Origin: a virus
DNA: 23,324 nucleotides
Direction: 5' to 3' (one strand)
Virus record (IMG/VR): IMGVR_UViG_3300009373_000586
Location: 1 to 23,324 of that record
Position 1 is the stretch's first letter. Each line of letters starts with the position of its first letter. Below the pieces are notes generated by a model that searched no databases, had not been told where the DNA came from, and saw nothing but the letters and a program-made list of their open reading frames with translations. Below are positions 1-7,474 of the stretch, piece by piece. The position numbers and the translations under genes are program-made.

Positions 1-483
1 TTAACTAAGTGTAAATGTCCATTTAACTTTTAATGTGTCACTAGGCCCTTTGGCTACTCCGGTAAAAATTTTTCTATTAAGCATAGTGCCGGCTGCTGCG
101 GCATTAAAACATCCGGATTCCTCAATAGTTACTTCACTGGCTGAAGGATCATCCACTCCCCATTCAGCTTCTACATAAAATACCTTTGTGTCGGCGGTAT
201 GATCATACGTCACTACTGCATTTCTATCTGTGCTTGCTCCCTGAAGATCAGTTTGTCCAGCGTCAAAGGCAGTATTTGCCCCTGCTCCCCAGCCAATGCC
301 AATGTAGCCCATATGTGCCGGTTGGGTGCTGTTAGCAATGACATCACAGATAAAATCAAATCCTACATCTGTGATATCATTCCACCCAGCGTCAAAATAT
401 CTTTTTAGTTTACCTGACTTATCATAGACAAAAAACTCTGCCCGGCCTCTTAACTTAAATCCTTCTTTTAGTAGTGCTCTCAT
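1..483 (-). CDS. distal tail / minor structural protein
   Basis: This 160-aa protein ends exactly at the window edge (stop at 1-3). It starts at an ATG with a very strong upstream ribosome site (AAAGGAGGGG). The layout is N-terminal 'K-L-x-G-x-A-E-F-F-V-Y-D', then an 'ITDVGFDFICDVIAN' segment and 'YIGIGWGAG', then a beta-rich C-terminal half ending in 'VKWTFTLS'. This order (short beta strand, invariant 'T-D-x-G', then 'IGxGxG' and a 'R-N-A-V' turn) resembles a widespread class of small phage structural proteins coded near the tail tip or decorating the virion. It is the last gene seen downstream of the tape measure. The exact position in the virion is not determinable from sequence alone. 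Confidence 0.6.
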   Translation of the reverse strand: MRALLKEGFKLRGRAEFFVYDKSGKLKRYFDAGWNDITDVGFDFICDVIANSTQPAHMGYIGIGWGAGANTAFDAGQTDLQGASTDRNAVVTYDHTADTKVFYVEAEWGVDDPSASEVTIEESGCFNAAAAGTMLNRKIFTGVAKGPSDTLKVKWTFTLS

Positions 484-625
484 CGTTTTTCCCCTCCTTT
501 TCTTTTTTGATTATGGTACAACTAAATCCCTTTTCAGCATGTTTTACATTCCCGTGTTTATCCAATAAAGTAAGCCCCACATCATCCTTAATTTTTAATC
601 TTTCATTCCCGCCTTTTGCTTCCAT
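455..625 (-). CDS. small hypothetical phage protein (56 aa)
   Basis: A 56-codon reading frame begins one base after the stop of the preceding tail gene (TAA-T-ATG) and runs 29 nt into the following gene. Without it, 143 bp between two tightly packed genes would be empty. The product is charged and begins MEAKGGNERLKIKDDVG; it has a central 'LLDKHGNVKHAEKGF' segment and a basic end 'TTKRRI'. A GTGGGG stretch lies six bases before the ATG. No family is recognised. The tight coupling supports a real gene, but the C-terminal part overlaps the ribosome site of the next gene, so the annotation is tentative. Confidence 0.45.
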   Translation of the reverse strand: MEAKGGNERLKIKDDVGLTLLDKHGNVKHAEKGFSCTIIKKEKEGKNDESTTKRRI

Positions 626-626
626 A

Positions 627-1037
627 TTATCCCCACTCAGGGACAGAACTTAATAGATCCACCCCTTCCAATTTTATTTTGCCAGTATATTTATCAAACA
701 TTAACCTAAAGTGCTGAAAATCAAACTCATTCACCCATCGGACCGTAAACTGTGAAGATGGATATTTCTCAGGGTAAGGGATAAAATTTATATCTTTATG
801 AAGGTTATAAATTGCTCTTAGTTCATCATAGTCTGCCTGGGTCATCCAGTTATTCTCTCCGAATACAATCTCACAGAATATCTTATATCCCTTATGATAA
901 GTTTTAACCGTTGCACCATCAGCCAGGACATGCTTTTTTATAATTTCTTTAAAAATTATCTCCAGCACAGGAGGATTGACAAGCTGATATTCAAATCCTT
1001 CTGTCCCAAGTTTTGGATAGTTATCACCAAGTGCCAT
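627..1037 (-). CDS. tail protein downstream of tape measure
   Basis: A 136-aa protein whose start lies 2 bp past the tape-measure stop, so it is surely in the same tail operon. The sequence is aromatic-rich (Y, F and W throughout) and looks like mixed alpha/beta. Segments such as 'NNWMTQADYDELRAIYNLH' and 'FQHFRLMFDKYTGKIKLEGV' are seen; no transmembrane segment or signal peptide is present. Its place directly after the tape measure suggests a distal-tail or tail-tip component, as in lambda (gpM/gpL) or siphophages of Gram-positives (Dit). The family is not recognised from sequence, so the role is inferred only from position. Confidence 0.6.
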   Translation of the reverse strand: MALGDNYPKLGTEGFEYQLVNPPVLEIIFKEIIKKHVLADGATVKTYHKGYKIFCEIVFGENNWMTQADYDELRAIYNLHKDINFIPYPEKYPSSQFTVRWVNEFDFQHFRLMFDKYTGKIKLEGVDLLSSVPEWG

Positions 1038-1039
1038 CT

Positions 1040-3061
1040 CTATTTATCCCATATTGAACCTAATAAAAGATCATTACGTTCTTTAAGTGCATCTTCAATA
1101 TTTCTGGTTATATTAGTATTCCAAAAACCAGGATCTTCCATCATCTCCTTTATCTCATCATTAGTGCCTGAAACAGTTATATTAAAGTAGAACTGATTTG
1201 TAACAGAAGCCCGTGCAGGTACAGGACCCTTATCAAGCGGGATAATAGCTTCTCTACCTTTTTCCCCGGCCAAAAGTATGGTAGGTTTTTCAACAATCGC
1301 TCCTTCAGCAGCCTTAGGCAATGCCAGGGCATGCGCCAATGCTGTGGTAGTTATGAGTCCTGCAGAGGCCGGGCCAGCATTAGCTCCAAAACTTGCCAAA
1401 GACGTCATTGAGGCAGCAGGTGCCCAGGCCTGCGCTACAGCAGCACCTGTGGCAGTTGAGGCAGCAACATGACCTGCCAGCATTGTCTTTGCCAATGCGA
1501 AATTAATTGCTTTTTGAACCGCAAAATCAACAAGTATCTCTATCATCTTCCATCCTAAATCCTCAAATGATTTTTTTACATTAGCATTTCCTTTTATCAT
1601 ATCGACAAACATCTTTGACGTGCCTTTAGAAAAGGTATCCCGCAGATTGCCGGCAATCGTCCAGAGACTCTCATTTGCCTTTTTTTGCGTTTCTATGAAA
1701 AACTGATACCGTTCTGTATCCTGCTGGATCTCTGCTAATTTCCTTGCTGACTCTTCCTCTCTATAAATATCCCACAGCTCCTTCAATCTTTCTAATTTCT
1801 CTGTTTCCTTTTCTAGAAAAGAGTCCTTAATTATCGCATCTGTTTCCCCGGCACTTTCCCTGCGTATATTTTCCTTCTCCTCCTCATTCTCCTGAGTCGC
1901 CTCTAATTCCATATTAAAAACTTCCCTCAATTTATTAAGCCGGTCTTCAAGCATCTGGGAGTAATCTTTATCCGCAGCATCCCGGGCCTCAAATGCAAGT
2001 TTTTTCATTTCCTCATAAAACGCCTCTGCTTCCTTTACAGCGTTTTTTCTAACTGCACCGAATTGCGCAGCAAGTGAAAACCGGGAGAAAAGTTTTGTGA
2101 GCGCAACATCAACCCCGGCAATAGACATCTGTATGTTAGTCACTGCTGAGGCAACTTCCCTCCACGCATCACCTGCCTGGCCGCCGCCTATGATCATGGT
2201 TATGACAAAATTCTTGGCGTTTTCATAGGCATTGCCGATTAACTCTCCTGTCTCTTTAACGACTTTGTTATATGCCCCGCCTTCTTTCTTGCTTTCCCCG
2301 ACAAATTGCAGAATTATTTTTAGGTCCCGTTTAACATGCTCAAATATTTCCTCTCCAACAGCTACCTTAAACTGGAACCATGCATCCTGCATCATTGAGG
2401 TTAACCCTTCAAAAGTATCAGCTAAACTTTCTGATGCACCGACAAATTTGCCAGCACCTTTCTCCCATTGCTCTGTAATAATCTTCATTGTCTCTTCTGC
2501 TGTATAAGATACCCCTGCCTGAAATCCTAATGCAGCGGAAATACCCCGCTCCCTGAACATATCCGCAGCTGCAGCTCCAGCACTATACATCCTGATCATC
2601 TGGGAAGTTACGTCTCTAACAGCAAGGCCTGTGCCTGCTGATATATCCACAATAATTGGCATAAGTTTTTTTATCTCTTCACTCCCACCTCTGACAACAC
2701 CTGCAAGATCAGTTGCAGACTGCATAATCTCTTCGTAAGTCTTAGGCACCTCTCCTGCTAATTTAGTCATATCCTCAAAGACCTTATTCCCTTCCTCTGC
2801 ACTGCCTAAAAGCCCCTGTAGTCGTACCTGCAGCTGCTCAACTGTGGAAGACGCATTGATAAGTTCCTGGCCTGCATTTATTACGCTGCTGGATAACTTT
2901 TTAATTGCATAGCCTGTTGCAATAGCCCCTGCTCCAACAGCTACCCAGTGGTGTTTAATGGTATCAGCAAAACGGCGGAATTTACCCTGGATTCCTTTAA
3001 GCTCCTTGGTAACCTGGTCTCTTAGCTTTAAGACAACGCTTAATTCAGCATTTGTCGGCAT
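1040..3061 (-). CDS. tail tape measure protein
   Basis: At 673 aa this is the longest gene, placed directly after the tail chaperone pair and overlapping its extension by 17 bp. The N-terminus is typical of tape measure proteins: 'ELSVVLKLRDQVTKELKGI' followed by a hydrophobic Ala/Gly stretch near residues 40-60. A conserved domain around residues 70-230 follows ('SSTVEQLQVRLQGLLGSAEE', 'VPKTYEEIMQ', 'MIRMYSAGAAAADMFRERGI'). Then come long charged helices (about 340-480) likely to form coiled coil, an Ala-rich hydrophobic region (about 520-600), and a conserved 'GEKGREAIIPLDKG' end. It sets tail length and is threaded inside the tube during assembly. It is moderately short, which implies a fairly short tail. 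No peptidase or lysozyme domain was seen. Confidence 0.93.
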   Translation of the reverse strand: MPTNAELSVVLKLRDQVTKELKGIQGKFRRFADTIKHHWVAVGAGAIATGYAIKKLSSSVINAGQELINASSTVEQLQVRLQGLLGSAEEGNKVFEDMTKLAGEVPKTYEEIMQSATDLAGVVRGGSEEIKKLMPIIVDISAGTGLAVRDVTSQMIRMYSAGAAAADMFRERGISAALGFQAGVSYTAEETMKIITEQWEKGAGKFVGASESLADTFEGLTSMMQDAWFQFKVAVGEEIFEHVKRDLKIILQFVGESKKEGGAYNKVVKETGELIGNAYENAKNFVITMIIGGGQAGDAWREVASAVTNIQMSIAGVDVALTKLFSRFSLAAQFGAVRKNAVKEAEAFYEEMKKLAFEARDAADKDYSQMLEDRLNKLREVFNMELEATQENEEEKENIRRESAGETDAIIKDSFLEKETEKLERLKELWDIYREEESARKLAEIQQDTERYQFFIETQKKANESLWTIAGNLRDTFSKGTSKMFVDMIKGNANVKKSFEDLGWKMIEILVDFAVQKAINFALAKTMLAGHVAASTATGAAVAQAWAPAASMTSLASFGANAGPASAGLITTTALAHALALPKAAEGAIVEKPTILLAGEKGREAIIPLDKGPVPARASVTNQFYFNITVSGTNDEIKEMMEDPGFWNTNITRNIEDALKERNDLLLGSIWDK

Positions 3062-3790
3062 TTTTATTTAACCCGATCCTATTCAATCCCTCATCAATTA
3101 CATTCATAGCCATGAGGAATTTAACTGGCTGGTTTAACCATCCCCCGGCATTGGGAAGATATCCCCGGTCAAACATATTGTAGGCCTTTATATACTGCAT
3201 GCTTTGTCTTGTTATCATCTTTAAAGGGCATCTTCTAAATTTCCAATCATCTATCTGCCATCTATCCGGGATGGGTGAATCTTTCATACATCCCTTATCT
3301 ATTTTCTGCCCATCCGAACATGAGCGGCAGTCAAGCCTGAAATCAGGAAGCCTGACTGCCAGGATCAGTTTTTTGATTCTTCTCCTGACAAAATATTCTC
3401 GTTAAGAATAACCCCTGCTAATTCCTGAATAAGAGCCCTGGGAAACATTTCCATGATACGGTCAGAAGCTACGTTATAAATCTTCCCGAATTTATTCAGT
3501 TTATCAAATGCAAATTCAACTGGCTGTTTTGTCTTTGGATCGAGGAAATTCTCCAGCCCCTTCAATCCAAACTTGACCACCAGGCTATTGCGCCGGTTGT
3601 AATTCAACACAGCCCTGGCTTGCTCAACTGGATTGGGTGAACTAATCTCATACGTAGTCACCTGGTCATCTATCCAGTCCTTAATCTGCTGATTCAAAGA
3701 ACCAATCTTGAATATAGTCGGGTTCTTAGGGTCCGGGTCCAGCCTGCTCTTATACTCCCTCTCCTCGAAAATATTAATTCCTGTAAGCAT
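3045..3790 (-). CDS. tail assembly chaperone, GT-type -1 frameshift fusion
   Basis: The short chaperone frame (start 3790) can pass its stop by a -1 shift at A AAA AAC and continue, with no stop, into the frame that ends at 3045. The fused product is 248 aa: 141 from the first frame and 107 from the second. The transframe part begins 'LILAVRLPDFRLDC', holds a C-x2-C pair and a third Cys (DCRSCSDGQ..KGC), and continues through 'MKDSPIPDRWQIDDW' to 'IGLNKNADKC'. In lambda the equivalent gpGT binds the tape measure and recruits the tube protein. Gene order (tube, chaperone, extension, tape measure) matches that exactly. The in-frame ATG at 3287 would otherwise start an 80-aa protein with no ribosome site, so the fusion is preferred. 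Confidence 0.85.
3326..3374 (-). promoter_or_regulatory. -1 programmed ribosomal frameshift signal
   Basis: On the coding (minus) strand the last codons are TCA AAA AAC TGA, containing the slippery heptamer A AAA AAC in the correct zero-frame phase (positions 3374-3368). After a 7-nt spacer comes a stem-loop: GGCAGTCA (3360-3353) pairs perfectly with TGACTGCC (3333-3326), and an inner CCTG/CAGG stem (3347-3344 with 3339-3336) extends it. A classic heptamer, right spacing and downstream hairpin make this a canonical signal. Confidence 0.92.
3365..3790 (-). CDS. tail assembly chaperone, short G-type form
   Basis: This is the unshifted product, 141 aa ending '..LSGEESKN'. The chosen ATG (3788-3790) has GGAGGTG four bases upstream; an upstream ATG at 3808 would add MSRRCC but swallows that ribosome site. 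The body is mostly helical and charged, e.g. 'SPNPVEQARAVLNYNRRNSL' and 'FDKLNKFGKIYNVASDRIME'. It lies between the tail tube gene and the tape measure, where tail assembly chaperones are found in long-tailed phages. These chaperones coat the tape measure before the tube polymerises and are absent from the virion. The family is assigned by position, size and the frameshift signal rather than by residue motifs. Confidence 0.8.
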   Translation of the reverse strand: MLTGINIFEEREYKSRLDPDPKNPTIFKIGSLNQQIKDWIDDQVTTYEISSPNPVEQARAVLNYNRRNSLVVKFGLKGLENFLDPKTKQPVEFAFDKLNKFGKIYNVASDRIMEMFPRALIQELAGVILNENILSGEESKN

Positions 3791-3800
3791 ACAGCACCTC

Positions 3801-4730
3801 CTACTCAAATTTTAGTTCCAGCTCATCATCACCACTATCTATAGCCAGGGATATTGGGACCTCATAAATAAGGATTCCATTCCGATCCCCCTGACCCATC
3901 TCATCCAGGGTTACCTTGGGTGCAGACACAGTAATTTTATTCCCCTCTACAGAACCCACAATAGCACTTAATGCGCGCTTTTCTCCCGCAACCCAGTCTG
4001 CATGGAAATCATAATCCGCTATTGCCGGGACCTCAGGGTTGAAGCTGCCTATTGGATTACGATTGGTAATTGCAATCCCCTTGATCCCGTGAACTGCATT
4101 GACATCCTCCTGCTGGACAATCTCATTCTGCAGGGCCACCTGTAACTGCTGGATCACAAGCGTAGTAACGGCATTGAAAGTAAATTCCGCACTTTTGAAT
4201 ACCGGCGGGATCGTGGTTTCATATACAGCAGAAGGTAAAGCCAGGTCAACAGGCGCCTGATAAAGCCCCTGTATGGTGAAATTCACCATAACAATCTGCC
4301 CCGCAGCTGCCACAACTTCAAACGTGCCCCGGCATCCTAAAATCTTATGCACTATCCCATCAAAATAAGCATAGATGGTGCAGGATTTAAGACTGGTAGA
4401 GACAGGGGTATAAACAACACTTACTCCTACATTAACTGTCTCTAGCATTGCGCAGGATTCCAAGAGATCACCTGTGCGCGGAGCTACATCAATTGTGCCG
4501 CTGCCTTTAAGTTCTACCCCAAAAGTAATCTCTACCCACTTTTTGCCGATCAAGGCACCCATACGGCCTAAACTTGCCATTACAGGATTTCTTTCCAGTT
4601 TCTCTCCAGCATCCTTGACATTAAGATTTAATGCCAGTATGGCATTAGTATCAGCTGCTGGCACACTATCCTCTCCATAAGTACTCTCTTCCTTTGCCAG
4701 AATTAACGCTCTCTTAATTAACTTCGCCAT
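3801..4730 (-). CDS. tail tube (major tail) protein
   Basis: A 309-aa beta-rich protein with a strong ribosome site (GGGAGG) upstream of ATG. The N-terminus 'AKLIKRALILAKEESTYGED' and the phrase 'VKDAGEKLERNPVMASLG' are typical of tube subunits of lambda-like tails. These are followed by alternating strands and a 'FTIQGLYQAP' segment in the middle. The last third ('DFHADWVAGEKRALSAIVG', 'APKVTLDEMGQGDRNG') may form an additional Ig-like or lobe domain. The gene sits just before the chaperone pair, which is the normal position for this protein. Polymerised rings form the channel for DNA ejection. Length is above the usual 150-250 aa, consistent with an extra surface domain. Confidence 0.8.
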   Translation of the reverse strand: MAKLIKRALILAKEESTYGEDSVPAADTNAILALNLNVKDAGEKLERNPVMASLGRMGALIGKKWVEITFGVELKGSGTIDVAPRTGDLLESCAMLETVNVGVSVVYTPVSTSLKSCTIYAYFDGIVHKILGCRGTFEVVAAAGQIVMVNFTIQGLYQAPVDLALPSAVYETTIPPVFKSAEFTFNAVTTLVIQQLQVALQNEIVQQEDVNAVHGIKGIAITNRNPIGSFNPEVPAIADYDFHADWVAGEKRALSAIVGSVEGNKITVSAPKVTLDEMGQGDRNGILIYEVPISLAIDSGDDELELKFE

Positions 4731-4769
4731 CTTTTCTTCCTCCCTTTCTTTGTTTGTTTTCTCCTCTCC

Positions 4770-5432
4770 TCACACTCCAAACTTCCATCGCATTAACTCA
4801 AAATGGTTTTTCACTTCAACTGCAGTTAGAGCACGGTTGTAAATACGGACTTCGTCTATTGTGCCGTTGAAATAGAAACTTGTTGATGGATAAGTATTCC
4901 ATCTTGCACCTATAATAACCCTATTGCTGTTGCTTGCTATCGCCGTCACAGCTCCTGAAGCGGCACTTACGCCATTACTAAAAATCTCCCCACTCGTTCC
5001 GTTAATCACACCCATAAGATGACACCATTGACCTGTGTTTATTGCCGAGGTTTTAAGTGCATTTGCATCTGTGTTATCACCGTTAATGAAAACTTCTTTG
5101 CTGGCGTTTATACCAACCATCCACCCAACATCAGCACCATCTCTTTTGTTTGGAAGGTATCCAAAATCACTCCAGCCAGAGTTGAGGCTCACCCACGCCT
5201 CAACCGTAATCGCATCAGTAATATCCAAACTACTATCACTTCCGCAATCAACATAATCATCCACCCCATCAAAACTCATCCCAGGCCACTTAAACTTCGC
5301 TCCAATTACTGTCCCGTTATTATGATACTGTGAATGGTCTCTTACTTTATTCCCACTCATAAACCCATCCATAGGCATATATAATACGCAGGATGGGTCT
5401 ATACCAATGCGAGGCCTTAATAGTCTGCTCAT
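4770..5432 (-). CDS. LamG-like (concanavalin-fold) domain protein
   Basis: A 220-aa protein made almost entirely of one LamG/laminin-G-like beta-sandwich domain. The diagnostic pieces are 'VLYMPMDG', 'VRDHSQYHNNGTVIGAKF', 'MSFDGVDDYVDCG', 'ITVEAWVSLN', 'GQWCHLMGVINGTSGEIFSN' and 'GTIDEVRIYNRALTAVEV'. No signal peptide is present, so it is a virion part rather than a secreted protein. Proteins of this fold bind sugars or surface polymers. The ATG overlaps the previous stop (ATGA) and has GGAGG upstream. Its position between the tail terminator region and the tube gene is unusual for an adhesin, which is normally near the tail tip genes. It may decorate the tail shaft or head. Confidence 0.88.
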   Translation of the reverse strand: MSRLLRPRIGIDPSCVLYMPMDGFMSGNKVRDHSQYHNNGTVIGAKFKWPGMSFDGVDDYVDCGSDSSLDITDAITVEAWVSLNSGWSDFGYLPNKRDGADVGWMVGINASKEVFINGDNTDANALKTSAINTGQWCHLMGVINGTSGEIFSNGVSAASGAVTAIASNSNRVIIGARWNTYPSTSFYFNGTIDEVRIYNRALTAVEVKNHFELMRWKFGV

Positions 5433-5641
5433 AGAGCCTCCACTACACAGGGCAAACCATCCTCATGCTTACAGTAATGCACTTTTTTAGTGTATCTCCT
5501 GCCAATAAACAATGACTCAACATCTATTAATTTATCAATAGCCTTATTCTTATCAGCTACTTCCAGACGCAATGTAAGAGGTTGTTTAGTCAGTTGTTCT
5601 TTTTCTATCAATGTTTCGTTTATTTCTAAATATATGTGCAT
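5429..5641 (-). CDS. small hypothetical phage protein (70 aa)
   Basis: A 70-aa protein in the connector-tail interval, with AAGGAG eight bases upstream of the ATG and a 4-bp ATGA overlap with the LamG gene downstream. The product begins MHIYLEINETLIEKEQLT and ends 'HYCKHEDGLPCVVEAL'. It reads as a short beta-alpha-beta protein with two Cys residues. No family is recognised. Translational coupling with the LamG gene hints that the two work together, for example as an adaptor for mounting the LamG domain on the virion, but this is only inference. Confidence 0.6.
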   Translation of the reverse strand: MHIYLEINETLIEKEQLTKQPLTLRLEVADKNKAIDKLIDVESLFIGRRYTKKVHYCKHEDGLPCVVEAL

Positions 5642-5652
5642 AGCATGGCTCC

Positions 5653-5985
5653 TTATATCATCGTTACATAGACTTTGAAGGTTCTATCAGCTGATTGACT
5701 CCCACTGCATTCTATCCTGAAAGTTATAGTGCCTATTACATCAATAGAAACTTCTAATCTATGCGTGATGTTTTCACTTAATTCTCCAGAAGCATATATC
5801 TCCTCATCGTCACTATTTTGAAGTTTAAGTTCAGCGGTATTAGTGCTGTCTAAATCAGGTACTTTAAATAATATTCTGGTAATTCTACCGCTCAAATCTT
5901 TATTTACTTCTGCACTTGATCCTCCACTTGGAACCTTTATAGTTAGTACTTCCTCATAAGGTCTTAGTCTAATATTTTCTACCAT
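5653..5985 (-). CDS. beta-rich phage structural protein
   Basis: A 110-aa protein with strongly alternating hydrophobic and polar residues, e.g. 'VLTIKVPSGGSSAEVNKDL', 'GRITRILFKVPD' and 'TFRIECSGSQSADRTFKVYV'. This predicts a small beta sandwich without signal peptide or membrane segment. The leader is the repetitive purine stretch AAAGGATAAAGATAAAGGAT. It sits between the tail terminator and the LamG protein. Small beta-sandwich proteins in this place are often decoration or adaptor proteins; no family is recognised, and the function is inferred from position only. Confidence 0.6.
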   Translation of the reverse strand: MVENIRLRPYEEVLTIKVPSGGSSAEVNKDLSGRITRILFKVPDLDSTNTAELKLQNSDDEEIYASGELSENITHRLEVSIDVIGTITFRIECSGSQSADRTFKVYVTMI

Positions 5986-6002
5986 TTATTTATCCTTTAT
6001 CT

Positions 6003-6470
6003 TTATCCTTTTTCTTCCGGATTAGTTATCTTATGCCGATAGTGAATTTCTACATCCACTATAATACCTGCATAGGGTTCCCCTTCGGCTGTCTCGAAAG
6101 GGATATTTCTTTGAATAATTGTATCTACTGCATAATCCCCTCTTTTAATATCAACCATCAATGCCTTTTCGACATCTCCCAGAAGACTATTTAAAATTGT
6201 ATCAGTTGAACCTGGCACATCATCTTCATCATGGCGAATCCATACATCAATATTTACTGTTAACCTGCAGGTTGTTAAAGGATTAGGTACAGGGTCTTTT
6301 TCTTCAGGTCCAGCATTAATAACAATACATGGAACATTAAGTCTTGGGTTACCTCCCTGGCGCCATCTCTGAATGCTGGCTATGTCGTTATTATAACCAT
6401 TCGCCTTACTGATTCCTTCCAGCGTTGTTTTTATATCCTCCATTATTTTTTCTCTGACTGTATCGCCCAT
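6003..6470 (-). CDS. tail terminator / tail completion protein
   Basis: A 155-aa protein whose ATG follows the preceding stop by one base. It has an N-terminal helix ('REKIMEDIKTTLEGI') and the pattern 'VPCIVINAGPEEKDP', 'TCRLTVNIDVWIRHDED'. A later helix ('SLLGDVEKALMVD') and a terminal strand ('GIIVDVEIHYRHK') complete it. This alpha/beta order, with 'P-x-x-x-I' followed by 'hTVhhDhWh', is typical of siphophage tail terminators (lambda gpU-like), which cap the tube and join it to the head connector. Position after the HK97-gp10-like gene and before the tube gene agrees. Confidence 0.72.
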   Translation of the reverse strand: MGDTVREKIMEDIKTTLEGISKANGYNNDIASIQRWRQGGNPRLNVPCIVINAGPEEKDPVPNPLTTCRLTVNIDVWIRHDEDDVPGSTDTILNSLLGDVEKALMVDIKRGDYAVDTIIQRNIPFETAEGEPYAGIIVDVEIHYRHKITNPEEKG

Positions 6471-6471
6471 T

Positions 6472-7080
6472 TCATACTTTCTTTAAAGCTTTTGTAACAG
6501 CCTTATTTATTCTTACAATCTGCATTCTTCTCAAACCATCCCAAGTATCATAAAACCCCAAGCGAGGTTTTATTTTTATTTTATTTTTTAAAACAAATAT
6601 CGGCTTAACTTCCCCAGTTCCCTTTTTGAACTGAGCCAAAAATTGCTTGCCTTTTAATTTAATAACCCCGACCTTTTTCATCATGCCGGGTCTCTTAAAT
6701 CTTGCTCTGAGCCTTCCGGACCCAGTATACATCTCAGGCCTATATTCCCGGGAAAAAGGCACTGCCAGCCTCTGCCCACCCTGTGCAGTAATAACTGCGC
6801 CTTCTTCATGCATTCTGGCTATATTAGAATCGCTATATATCTCAACTCCCATATTATCAATACCACCTATTGGAAGAAGAAACCTGCGCTTAAACCTTAT
6901 AAAAATACCATGAGGCCTACCCTTAATCCCCGGAGGCCCCTGTAATCTGGTCTGCTTAAACGTCTTTAAAAACTTTCTGCTTATGTGATCAAAAGCATCA
7001 CCCAGTTCCATCTTTAAAGCCCCGGGTACCCTCCTTATAGCCTTTTCAAGTCTTACAGTGTTAAGATGTGCTTCAATCAT
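6472..7080 (-). CDS. HK97 gp10-like neck / tail completion protein
   Basis: A 202-aa very basic protein with GGGAGATAAT just ahead of the ATG and tightly flanked by the connector genes. It begins 'MIEAHLNTVRLEKAIRRVPG' followed by a helix ending 'FDHISRKFLKTFKQTRLQGP', and has 'NMGVEIYSDSNIARMHEEG' in the middle. This 'A-x-x-H-E-x-G' segment and the C-terminal helix ('GLRRMQIVRINKAVTKALKK') are shared by HK97 gp10-like and minor tail completion proteins. They sit at the head-tail interface. The high Lys/Arg content may allow contact with DNA in the neck. Assignment rests on motif resemblance and position between head-tail adaptor and tail terminator. Confidence 0.68.
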   Translation of the reverse strand: MIEAHLNTVRLEKAIRRVPGALKMELGDAFDHISRKFLKTFKQTRLQGPPGIKGRPHGIFIRFKRRFLLPIGGIDNMGVEIYSDSNIARMHEEGAVITAQGGQRLAVPFSREYRPEMYTGSGRLRARFKRPGMMKKVGVIKLKGKQFLAQFKKGTGEVKPIFVLKNKIKIKPRLGFYDTWDGLRRMQIVRINKAVTKALKKV

Positions 7081-7081
7081 A

Positions 7082-7426
7082 TTATCTCCCTACCAACAAA
7101 TGCCACATTTTACCAGTCCTTAAGATATCAAGTACAATCCATGTTGCATTTGACCCACCAGGAATTTCTGGAAACTGAATTTTATCATCACCTTTATCAA
7201 TAGATGCTACGCCATTTGTAGCATCATTGGCAATATACACCTCACACTGCTTGCGCAAGATCCTGCCAGCATCCTCACCACCAGAATCAAGGCGGCTTCT
7301 TACAATAATAGCCCTTATAGTTTTTGGAGATCCACCTTTAGGGGTATAAATAACCTCTTCGGCAAATTCGTCTTTATTCAAAAAGACTTTATCCACATCA
7401 CTGGCTAAATTATCTTTAAAGCTCAT
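7082..7426 (-). CDS. head-tail joining / adaptor protein
   Basis: A 114-aa protein beginning 'MSFKDNLASDVDKVFLNKDEFAEEVIY', followed by 'PKTIRAIIVRSRLD' and a final 'ATWIVLDILRTGKMWHLLV'. This matches the small beta-barrel head-tail joining proteins of lambda gpFII type ('hhLNxDEFAxxVxY'). It forms part of the neck between portal and tail. The start codon has no good ribosome site (only AATAAG) and lies 6 nt after the T-tract of an intrinsic terminator. Its expression therefore depends on read-through from the capsid gene region, which may keep connector and tail proteins below capsid levels. Confidence 0.8.
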   Translation of the reverse strand: MSFKDNLASDVDKVFLNKDEFAEEVIYTPKGGSPKTIRAIIVRSRLDSGGEDAGRILRKQCEVYIANDATNGVASIDKGDDKIQFPEIPGGSNATWIVLDILRTGKMWHLLVGR

Positions 7427-7432
7427 CTTATT

Positions 7433-7474
7433 AAAAAAGAAAACCGAAGACCTTATTAAGAGCCTTCGGTTTTC
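7433..7474 (-). terminator. intrinsic terminator after the capsid region
   Basis: An 11-bp perfect stem, GAAAACCGAAG (7474-7464) with CTTCGGTTTTC (7449-7439), has a 14-nt loop and is followed on the minus strand by six T residues (7438-7433). The 5' arm overlaps the last codons of the 65-aa gene, and the following connector gene starts at 7426. No new promoter is visible in between, so partial read-through or antitermination is needed. Confidence 0.85.

Noticed and set aside
1278-1472. Plus-strand Ala-rich reading frame
   Set aside because: It is the antisense of the Ala-rich part of the tape measure gene, with no ribosome site.
3045-3287. Independent 80-aa gene starting at ATG 3287
   Set aside because: No ribosome site, and the frame is continuous upstream to the A AAA AAC slip site, so it is better read as the end of the frameshift fusion.
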